From Bacillota bacterium (GTDB lineage: Bacteria > Bacillota_E > Sulfobacillia > Sulfobacillales > Sulfobacillaceae), in NCBI GenBank assembly GCA_021802375.1, contig JAKAAL010000076.1:1-10717 (forward strand): 10,717 nucleotides of DNA, in the 5' to 3' direction. The translations under genes and the position numbers were made by a program. The stretch's first letter is position 1. Every line of letters begins with the position of its first letter. Below, piece by piece: positions 1 to 6,020 of this stretch. The notes below the pieces were generated by a model. It was not told where the DNA came from and ran no database searches. It saw only the letters and a list, made by a program, of their open reading frames with translations.

Positions 1-367
1 CACCGATTGTGCACATGGCCAACCCTAGAATCATCATCCCCAGCACCGCAATCATCACTAACACCGGGAATTCGGCGCCCCAACGCTCTTCGCGCCACCC
101 CAAAAGAATGGTTCCCAGTCCCGCTAAAAGGACCAGCATGTTCACAAAAAGACTATAGTTGTCGACCACAATGCCGCCGCCGAGAAACATATGGGGCTTT
201 AGGGCTGTAGACCAGAGATTCCCGGAAGCGGCCAGAGCCGATAACATCCCAATTAAAGAGAGCCACGACGCCACCTGACGCTGACCTGCAAACATATTCC
301 CAAGTAGCGTGACTAAGATAAATCCCACAACAATGTATTCAGGGAGCAGAGCGTGAAAGAGACTCAT
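1..367 (-). CDS. nuoN: NADH-quinone oxidoreductase subunit N (NuoN), N-terminal 122 residues only
   Basis: This is the third antiporter-like proton-pumping subunit of complex I, an integral membrane protein. Only the start is present; the gene runs off the low end of the window. Translation from ATG at 367 begins MSLFHALLPEYIVVGFILV and stays open to base 1. The stretch is hydrophobic, with about four likely membrane segments (roughly residues 8-25, 32-48, 70-90 and 98-118). NuoN families are poorly conserved here, so the call rests mostly on position directly after nuoM, where nuoN is normally found, and on the membrane profile. The channel residues (TM5 Glu and TM7 Lys) lie outside the window. 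The ATG shares bases with the nuoM stop (ATGA), and a consensus SD sits six bases upstream, so the start is well supported. Confidence 0.9.
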   Translation of the reverse strand, partial: MSLFHALLPEYIVVGFILVTLLGNMFAGQRQVASWLSLIGMLSALAASGNLWSTALKPHMFLGGGIVVDNYSLFVNMLVLLAGLGTILLGWREERWGAEFPVLVMIAVLGMMILGLAMCTIG

Positions 368-1803
368 AAGCCCCCTCCTTTCCCTGCCAATAGGTGTACG
401 GCATGATACAACGACGGTACCGCGTGCGCGGTGAGCCCATTCGGCCAGACACCGAGCAAAACCACCAGTCCCGCCAGCGGGACAATCCACCATATTTGCC
501 CCGCCTTAAGATCCGCAATCTGCTGCGTGCCTTCAGGTCCTTGCATAATGCCCTGGAAAATCCGGATCATGTACCAGGCGGCCATCACCAACACAATAAC
601 CGCAATCACTGCGAACACAATATGGTGCACCACCAGTCCTTGGATAATGAGATATTCGCCCACAAATCCCGGCAGCCCTGGGAGTCCTAACGTAGCCAGT
701 GCGAAAAAGAGAAAATATGCCGCAAACCGCGGTGCCGAGGCGTTCAAGCCGCGGAGTGTCGAAAGTTCCCGGCTGCCCGCTCGCTGTTCAATGAGTCCTA
801 AGACAATAAAGAGTCCCCCGACCATCAAACCATGGGCTACCATTTGAAATGTTGCCCCCAAAATCCCTACCCGGGTCAAAGAAAAAATACCCAAGGCGAT
901 CATCCCAATGTGCGATAAAGAGGCGTACGCGGTAACCATCTTCATGTCGGTTTGGCGCAGAGCCATGAATGCACCATACACCAAACCAATCACCGCAAGA
1001 ATCAAAAGAACGGTTTCATAGCGAACGAATTCGGGGAAGAACAGAGGCAACATAATGCGTAAGAATCCGTAGACACCCATCTTAGACATCACTCCGGCCA
1101 CCAACGCGGTAACCGGCGCCGGCGCTTCCCGGTACGCATCGGGCATCCAACCGTGAAATGGCCACAAAGGCGCCTTGATAGCAAACGCAAGGAAAAATGC
1201 CGCGAACACCCAAGGGGTAACCCGCGCATCCATGTGCAGATGCGCAAGTTGCGATATTTCAAAGGTCAATGGCCCAAACGGTTGCGTGTGAATCACGGCG
1301 ACCGCGACAATACCAATTAACATAAAGAGGCTCCCAAAGAGGTTCATGATGAGCCACTTCATCCCAGCGCGACGCCCCTTGGGACCCGACCAACTCGTGA
1401 GTAAAAAGAAGACCGGGATTAACACCACTTCCCAAAAGATGTAGAACAAGAACAAGTCTAGGGCCGAAAAGAGCCCCAGTGAACCGAATTCCAAGAAAAG
1501 AATCCAGAAAAAATATACCGGGCCCCACTCATGCTTTGACGCTAAAATCGCCACTTCGGTTAATACCACTGTGAGCCCCAGTAAAAATAGGGACAGCCCA
1601 TCCGAGCCTAGATGAAACCGAATTCCCCAGGCAGGAATCCATGAGACATTGACTCCTTGCCCCGGATGCATCAACAGCCCGATATAGAGGGCGACCAGGA
1701 TACCCCCTACGATGGCCGCCACCGTCTTGGCGCTTCGTCGCGGCACCACCAGGGTCAGTAATGACCCTAAAAGCGCCACGACCATCAGCCACACCACTAA
1801 CAT
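364..1803 (-). CDS. nuoM: NADH-quinone oxidoreductase subunit M (NuoM), antiporter-like proton channel
   Basis: NuoM is one of three Mrp-antiporter-like subunits in the complex I membrane arm, each thought to move one proton per NADH. The product has 479 residues, close to the family length (about 490-510), and is hydrophobic throughout. Expected channel residues are visible: TM5 glutamate E125 in FWEVVLIP (E. coli E144), K210 in FAIKAPLWPFHGWMPDAY (K234), K241 in SKMGVYGFLR (K265) and E383 in GFVGEYLI (E407). The conserved QMVAHGL segment is near residues 320-326. The ATG at 1803 has a GGAGGAGG ribosome site seven bases upstream, in a 30-base gap after nuoL. The stop overlaps the nuoN ATG. 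Nothing is missing, in contrast to NuoL next door. Confidence 0.97.
   Translation of the reverse strand: MLVVWLMVVALLGSLLTLVVPRRSAKTVAAIVGGILVALYIGLLMHPGQGVNVSWIPAWGIRFHLGSDGLSLFLLGLTVVLTEVAILASKHEWGPVYFFWILFLEFGSLGLFSALDLFLFYIFWEVVLIPVFFLLTSWSGPKGRRAGMKWLIMNLFGSLFMLIGIVAVAVIHTQPFGPLTFEISQLAHLHMDARVTPWVFAAFFLAFAIKAPLWPFHGWMPDAYREAPAPVTALVAGVMSKMGVYGFLRIMLPLFFPEFVRYETVLLILAVIGLVYGAFMALRQTDMKMVTAYASLSHIGMIALGIFSLTRVGILGATFQMVAHGLMVGGLFIVLGLIEQRAGSRELSTLRGLNASAPRFAAYFLFFALATLGLPGLPGFVGEYLIIQGLVVHHIVFAVIAVIVLVMAAWYMIRIFQGIMQGPEGTQQIADLKAGQIWWIVPLAGLVVLLGVWPNGLTAHAVPSLYHAVHLLAGKGGGL
374..381 (-). promoter_or_regulatory. Shine-Dalgarno site of nuoN inside the nuoM 3' end
   Basis: The minus strand reads AAAGGAGG, six bases before the nuoN ATG at 367. 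The same bases encode the glycine-rich end of NuoM (GKGGGL), so the ribosome site lies entirely in coding sequence. Together with the ATGA stop/start overlap this suggests translational coupling of nuoM and nuoN. Confidence 0.85.
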
Positions 1804-1810
1804 CGAAATG

Positions 1811-1818
1811 CCTCCTCC
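1811..1818 (-). promoter_or_regulatory. Shine-Dalgarno site of nuoM
   Basis: GGAGGAGG on the minus strand, seven bases before the nuoM ATG at 1803, inside the 30-base gap between nuoL and nuoM. It is one of the strongest ribosome sites here and fixes the nuoM start. Confidence 0.85.
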
Positions 1819-1833
1819 ATGCGCTCTATCGGA

Positions 1834-3702
1834 TTACGCTCGAATCAGGTAAAAGGCCAACAAGGCACCCAGCCCCACCATGATGGACAACGCGTAGCGG
1901 CGAACATAACCGGTCTGCAAGGGCCGTAGGTCTGCTGCCCAAAGCCATACCACACTCGCCACACCGTTCACAAAATCCAAAATGGCGGTTTCTACTGGCT
2001 TAAGCCAGTCCCCAATCGCCTTAAACGGAATCACGGCGATCCAGCTCCACACCGCATCCATATTCCAGGCTTCATAGGCTTGGCGACCGAGTCCGGCTTT
2101 GGATCCCGCCTCCGTTGCCACGCGATTTTTCACGTACATCCAGTACGCCAGAATGATAGCAACAACTGCTAGCCCGACTGTTAGTATGGTGCCAAAGAGC
2201 GGTCCGTGTTCCAAACCCGCGTGACTTGCGCCGGGATAGAGCGAAAACGTCGGCGCTAGCCAACTGTTTAGCCATCCTCCAAAAAATCCTCCAATCACCG
2301 CCAAGACACCAAGAATGACCACGGGAATGGTCATGACTAAGGGCGCCTCGTGTGCGTGGTCATAGAGCCCCGGATCGCGGGGATTCCCGAAAAACGTGAT
2401 GAAAAACAGGCGGAACATATAGAACGCCGTCATCCCGGCCGTCAACACACCCACCGCCCAAAGTAGCGTGTGGCCCGAATTGAACGCCTGGCCTAAAATC
2501 GCTTCCTTACTGTAATAGCCAGAAAACGGTGGGATCCCCGAAATCGCCAAAGTCCCTGCCAAAAAGGATGCCATGGTCCATGGCATTTTCTTAAACAGTC
2601 CGCCCATTTTGCTGATGTCTTGTTCCCCACTTAAGGCATGGATCACGCTACCTGCGGCAAGAAACAGCAAGGCCTTGAAGAACGCATGGATCATAAAGTG
2701 AAACACTCCGGCCACGTACCCGCCTACCCCAATGGCCAAAAACATGTACCCCAGTTGACTTAGGGTCGAATAGGCCAACACTTTTTTGATATCGCGCTGG
2801 AAAATCGCAATGCTGGCCGCGAAAATCGCAGTGAAGGCTCCGATGGCCCCAATTAAATAGTGCACGTCTGGTGCCAATCGAAGCAGCGGATAGAGTCGCG
2901 CCATCAGGTAAACCCCTGCCGTCACCATGGTGGCGGCGTGGATTAATGCCGAAACTGGGGTGGGCCCTTCCATGGCATCCGCCAACCACATATGGAGCGG
3001 AAATTGCGCCGACTTCGCCATGGCGCCGACATAGAGTAAAAAGGCCGTCCATTCAAAAAATGCGCTGCCCGGACGCGCCCCACTTAAAATGGCAAACAGA
3101 TGGGGGTAACCCACGGTGTGGTAGTGCAAATATAAGAGAGCCAGACCAAGCAGGATGCCCACATCTCCGACTGTGTTCATCACAAAAGCCTTTTTGGCCG
3201 CACGGACCGCCGACGGTCGATGATACCAAAACCCAATCAAGAAATATGAGGCCAGTCCGACCAGCGCCCATCCAATCAAGAGCACGATGAGATTGCCAGC
3301 GAGTACCAACAACAACATCGAAAAAATGAAAAAGTTCAAGTAGGAAAAGTATCGAGCCTTGCCCGGGTCGTCGTGCATATACCCAATCGAGTAGATATGA
3401 ATGAGCATGCCGACCCCGGTGATCACCAAGAGCCACACTCCCGCCAGCGGGTCCAAATATAGTCTGGCGCCAATGGATGGGCCAAAGCCACTGATCCAGG
3501 TCCAAAGGTTTCCGGTAATCCACCGATGATGGACCCCCAGGTGCGCCAAGTGGACATCGACTGCAATGCTCAATAAAAAGCTGATCCCGACTAACGCACT
3601 GGCCCAGATCCCGGGAAGTTTCTTGGGCATGATCCCTTTAAATACCGTAATGGTCACGGCCCCAATCAAGGGCAGCAAAGTGATTTCGATCAGAAGTTGC
3701 AT
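1834..3702 (-). CDS. nuoL: NADH-quinone oxidoreductase subunit L (NuoL), variant lacking the TM5 glutamate
   Basis: NuoL is the distal antiporter-like subunit of complex I, with the long lateral helix that runs along the membrane arm. The 622-residue product matches the usual length. It shows family hallmarks: D180 in VGDVG, K230 in AKSAQFPLHMWLADAM (E. coli K229), H255 in ALIHAATMVTAGVYL (H254), FQRDIKKVLAYSTLSQLGYM at 301-320, H335 and H339 in FHFMIHAFFKALLF (H334, H338), and K399 in GYYSKEAIL. The C-terminal part (from about 525) fits the lateral helix plus the last TM, with the conserved LQTGYVRRY at 595-603. Two charged positions are altered: residue 146 is Ala in GWALVGL where the family has GWExVGL, and residue 177 is Thr in NTVGD where NRVGD is usual. 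The frame is intact, so this is not decay. The SD GAAGGAG lies 11 bases before the ATG, in a 31-base gap after nuoK. Confidence 0.97.
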   Translation of the reverse strand: MQLLIEITLLPLIGAVTITVFKGIMPKKLPGIWASALVGISFLLSIAVDVHLAHLGVHHRWITGNLWTWISGFGPSIGARLYLDPLAGVWLLVITGVGMLIHIYSIGYMHDDPGKARYFSYLNFFIFSMLLLVLAGNLIVLLIGWALVGLASYFLIGFWYHRPSAVRAAKKAFVMNTVGDVGILLGLALLYLHYHTVGYPHLFAILSGARPGSAFFEWTAFLLYVGAMAKSAQFPLHMWLADAMEGPTPVSALIHAATMVTAGVYLMARLYPLLRLAPDVHYLIGAIGAFTAIFAASIAIFQRDIKKVLAYSTLSQLGYMFLAIGVGGYVAGVFHFMIHAFFKALLFLAAGSVIHALSGEQDISKMGGLFKKMPWTMASFLAGTLAISGIPPFSGYYSKEAILGQAFNSGHTLLWAVGVLTAGMTAFYMFRLFFITFFGNPRDPGLYDHAHEAPLVMTIPVVILGVLAVIGGFFGGWLNSWLAPTFSLYPGASHAGLEHGPLFGTILTVGLAVVAIILAYWMYVKNRVATEAGSKAGLGRQAYEAWNMDAVWSWIAVIPFKAIGDWLKPVETAILDFVNGVASVVWLWAADLRPLQTGYVRRYALSIMVGLGALLAFYLIRA

Positions 3703-3733
3703 GCGCTTAAACGCTCCTTCTCGTACACGGACA

Positions 3734-4036
3734 TCAATTCTTCATACCGGAAATCTCGTCAACATCTAAACGATGGCGCCGGTGATAAACACTCACGATA
3801 ATGGCCAGCCCAATCCCCACTTCAGCGGCGGCCGTTCCTACAATCACAAACGCCATGATTTGCCCCGACATGTCATGCCAGTGGCGCGCAAACGCAATGA
3901 ACGCGAGGGCCGCAGCGTTCCACATCATTTCCGCCGCCATGAACATGATTAACGGATTGCGCCGCGTCATGACACCGATCGATCCAATGGCGAACAGAAT
4001 GGCCGCAAGGCCTACCACCCAATTAACTGGAATCAT
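3734..4036 (-). CDS. nuoK: NADH-quinone oxidoreductase subunit K (NuoK)
   Basis: NuoK is a small three-helix membrane subunit (ND4L homologue) that links the NuoH/J/A region with NuoN and carries two glutamates of the central proton path. The product has exactly 100 residues, the family length. Both key carboxylates are at the E. coli positions: E36 in FMAAEMMWNA (TM2) and E72 in GTAAAEVGIGLAI (TM3). Three hydrophobic stretches are seen at about 5-22, 29-50 and 58-84, followed by a basic then mixed-charge tail. The ATG shares bases with the nuoJ stop (ATGA). A purine-rich AAAGGGGG lies eight bases upstream within nuoJ. Confidence 0.97.
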   Translation of the reverse strand: MIPVNWVVGLAAILFAIGSIGVMTRRNPLIMFMAAEMMWNAAALAFIAFARHWHDMSGQIMAFVIVGTAAAEVGIGLAIIVSVYHRRHRLDVDEISGMKN

Positions 4037-4563
4037 GCCTTGGTCCCCCTTTGAGGCCTCGCCGGCTTACGACGCGCGGGCCGGTTTAGTACCAGCACCC
4101 CAATTCCCGCGGTTAATAGCATGATCGCAATGGCCACCAGATAAAGGAAGTCCGGTCCCCACAGTAAGAGACCCATCCCATGAAGGTTCCCAAAACTATG
4201 CGGTAAGCCACTAGCAATCGGTGAACCTGGCCGACGGATCGCCAATACGGCCAAGGCAATCCCTACCCCTAGTGAGAGTATTCCCGCCAGCCATCGTTGC
4301 CCCCCCAAATGCTCTTGGGGCTCACCCTCTTCCTTACCGGCCGTCAACAGGGTGACCACGAACAAGAACAGGACCATGATGGCTCCTGCGTAGACAATGA
4401 CCTGTGCCACTGCCAAAAATTCAGCCGATAGCAATAGATAAAGCACGGCCAACGAGAGGATGTTGCCGACCAGGAACAGAGCACTATGAACCGGCTGTCG
4501 GGCTACTACCACCCCAACCGCGCCCACAATAGCCAAGATGGCTAAAATTATAAACGCCGTCAT
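4033..4563 (-). CDS. nuoJ: NADH-quinone oxidoreductase subunit J (NuoJ)
   Basis: NuoJ is a five-helix membrane subunit (ND6 homologue) at the junction between the quinone cavity and the antiporter-like subunits. The product has 176 residues, normal for the family. The best-conserved part is TM3, AQVIVYAGAIMVLFLFV at about 53-69; this helix carries the pi-bulge around the tyrosine (Y58 here) implicated in coupling in known structures. Other hydrophobic segments are at about 2-20, 28-47, 93-109 and 138-159. A very basic tail (RPARRKPARPQRG) follows TM5. The ATG at 4563 is 13 bases after nuoI; its SD, GAGGGG, overlaps the nuoI stop codon. Confidence 0.96.
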   Translation of the reverse strand: MTAFIILAILAIVGAVGVVVARQPVHSALFLVGNILSLAVLYLLLSAEFLAVAQVIVYAGAIMVLFLFVVTLLTAGKEEGEPQEHLGGQRWLAGILSLGVGIALAVLAIRRPGSPIASGLPHSFGNLHGMGLLLWGPDFLYLVAIAIMLLTAGIGVLVLNRPARRKPARPQRGTKA

Positions 4564-4576
4564 CGCACAAATCCCC

Positions 4577-5014
4577 TCATTTCTTCACCGGCGGGTGCAA
4601 AAGTTCTTCTTTGTCAGCGATCATATCGAGGCGATTGGATGCCGCCAACTCGTTAAAGGGCGTGAGGCGCACGGCATTGGTCGGACAGGCTTCTTCGCAC
4701 ATGCCGCAAAAGATGCACCGGATCAAATCGACTTCGTAGTCGACCGAGTAGCGATTCGTCCAAGATACCGGTTTCCCCTCGGGCGCTGACGCTGCCACCA
4801 CCCGGATCGCATGGGCGGGGCATACCGCTTCACAAAGACCGCAACCCACACAGAGCTCATGACCATCGGCATCTTTTGCCAACATATGCTTGCCTCGAAA
4901 TCGCGGGGAATATTCTCGGCGCTTTTCGGGATAAGAAATCGTATCTCTTGGCTCAAATAAGGCCTTGAAGGTAACGCCTAAGCCCTTGGTCATAGCCTTT
5001 ACTCCATCAAACAT
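4577..5014 (-). CDS. nuoI: NADH-quinone oxidoreductase subunit I (NuoI), two [4Fe-4S] ferredoxin-like subunit
   Basis: NuoI carries clusters N6a and N6b, which pass electrons from the NuoG/NuoD side to N2 in NuoB near the quinone site. From ATG 5014 the product is 145 residues. It has two ferredoxin motifs: C55, C58, C61 and C65 in CVGCGLCEAVCP, and C100, C103, C106 and C110 in CIFCGMCEEACP. The family segment SPRFRGKHML precedes them at 36-45. A longer frame reaches an ATG at 5056 but would overlap nuoH and add a non-homologous leader of 14 residues. The ATG at 5014 has a perfect AAAGGAGG nine bases upstream and gives the normal N-terminus MFDGVKAMTKG, so I chose it. The gap to nuoH is 22 bases. 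Confidence 0.96.
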   Translation of the reverse strand: MFDGVKAMTKGLGVTFKALFEPRDTISYPEKRREYSPRFRGKHMLAKDADGHELCVGCGLCEAVCPAHAIRVVAASAPEGKPVSWTNRYSVDYEVDLIRCIFCGMCEEACPTNAVRLTPFNELAASNRLDMIADKEELLHPPVKK

Positions 5015-5023
5015 GGCAGAGGT

Positions 5024-5031
5024 CCTCCTTT
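5024..5031 (-). promoter_or_regulatory. Shine-Dalgarno site that decides the nuoI start
   Basis: AAAGGAGG on the minus strand, nine bases before the ATG at 5014 and within the 22-base nuoH-nuoI gap. It lies downstream of the alternative ATG at 5056, so it favours the shorter NuoI. Confidence 0.85.
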
Positions 5032-5036
5032 CAGTG

Positions 5037-6020
5037 TCACAAAATGCCGCTGACAAACGCGGCGGTGCCTAAAAAGTACACCAACGAGATCGGCAATAAC
5101 ACTTTCCAACCAAAAGACATCAACTTATCATAGCGAAAGCGTGGATAGGTCGCACGAATCCAAATAAATATGAAGACCAACACCGCGACTTTAAGAGCGA
5201 ACCAAATAATTGGCGGCAAAAATCCCCAGCCCAACCATCCACCAAAGAAGAGCGTGACCGCCAAGCCACTAACGGTCAGCATATTGATGTATTCGGCAAT
5301 GACATACATTGCAAACCGGATCCCGGAATATTCGGTATGATACCCCGCGACCAGCTCGGATTCTGCTTCTGGCAGGTCAAATGGCGTCCGGTTGGTTTCG
5401 GCAATGGCAGTGATGAAGTAAATCACGAACGGAATGATCTGCGGCAGTACGAACCACCGCGCCTTTTGCGCATATACGATATGCTCCAAGTTGGCCGTGC
5501 CGGCCATCATGAGCACACCCAACACCGACAACCCCATCGCCAGTTCATACGAAATCATCTGGGCCGAAGCGCGGATTCCTCCTAATAAGGAGTACTTATT
5601 CTGGGACGCCCAGCCCCCCAGCACAATCCCGTAAATACCCAGCGAGCTGAAGGCAAACGCAATCAAGAGTCCGATACTGGGGTTCGCAATATCGAGGTTG
5701 ATAGTTTGTCCGAAAAGGTGAATCGGAGCTCCAAAGGGAATCACGGCATCCACCGATAAGGCGGCAAAGAGAGAAAACACCGGGGCTAGCCGGTAGACGA
5801 TCGGATCCGCTCCATTCGGCATCAAATCTTCTTTAAGGGCCATTTTGAGCCCATCCGCCAGAGGTTGCAAGAGTCCTCCGGGACCCACACGATTCGGTCC
5901 TAAGCGCAACTGAAAGAATCCTAAGAAACGGCGCTCCAGTAACATGGTGTACGCAAACCCGGTCATAAGGATGCCAATCAGGACCAGGATTTTTACGATC
6001 AAGAGGATGGTCGTAATCAT
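5037..6020 (-). CDS. nuoH: NADH-quinone oxidoreductase subunit H (NuoH)
   Basis: NuoH (ND1 homologue) is the membrane subunit that holds the peripheral arm and forms the entry and floor of the quinone chamber. The 327-residue product is of normal length, with about eight hydrophobic segments. Hallmarks are RLGPNRVGPGG (39-49) followed by LQPLADGLKM, SYELAMGLSVLG with E159 (155-168), and the acidic cytoplasmic loop at 207-233 that starts AETNRTPFDLPE and ends HTEYSG, with D215, E218, E220, E222 and E230. RATYPRFRYDKLM (289-301) is the usual C-terminal motif. The ATG at 6020 overlaps the nuoG stop (ATGA), and AGAGGAGG sits seven bases upstream inside nuoG. Confidence 0.98.
   Translation of the reverse strand: MITTILLIVKILVLIGILMTGFAYTMLLERRFLGFFQLRLGPNRVGPGGLLQPLADGLKMALKEDLMPNGADPIVYRLAPVFSLFAALSVDAVIPFGAPIHLFGQTINLDIANPSIGLLIAFAFSSLGIYGIVLGGWASQNKYSLLGGIRASAQMISYELAMGLSVLGVLMMAGTANLEHIVYAQKARWFVLPQIIPFVIYFITAIAETNRTPFDLPEAESELVAGYHTEYSGIRFAMYVIAEYINMLTVSGLAVTLFFGGWLGWGFLPPIIWFALKVAVLVFIFIWIRATYPRFRYDKLMSFGWKVLLPISLVYFLGTAAFVSGIL

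Noticed and set aside
431..847. Plus-strand open frame of 138 codons opposite nuoM
   Set aside because: It lies wholly opposite a conserved gene, has no ribosome site worth noting, and its translation is rich in Pro, Ser, Thr and Arg with no family resemblance. It is a shadow of nuoM.
1799..1820. Tiny ORF of seven codons (MEEAFRC) starting at ATG 1820 in the nuoL-nuoM gap
   Set aside because: Its codons are the nuoM ribosome site and start region, and it has no SD of its own. Most likely chance.
2871..3290. Plus-strand open frame of 139 codons opposite nuoL
   Set aside because: Antisense shadow of a conserved membrane-protein gene; low-complexity basic and proline-rich translation without recognisable features.
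3053..3523. Minus-strand frame of 156 codons in another frame of nuoL
   Set aside because: Fully inside nuoL on the same strand, with no start signal and no homology that I recognise; nuoL frame is clearly the real one.
1834..3702. NuoL as a pseudogene or as an Mrp/hydrogenase-type homologue because of its missing charged residues
   Set aside because: The frame is full length, all other hallmarks are present, and the position between nuoK and nuoM is canonical, so it is a variant NuoL rather than a broken or different gene.
3703..3733. Possible hairpin or regulatory element in the nuoK-nuoL gap
   Set aside because: Only a three-base inverted match (GCG/CGC around TTTAAG) is visible. The gap is explained by the nuoL ribosome site.
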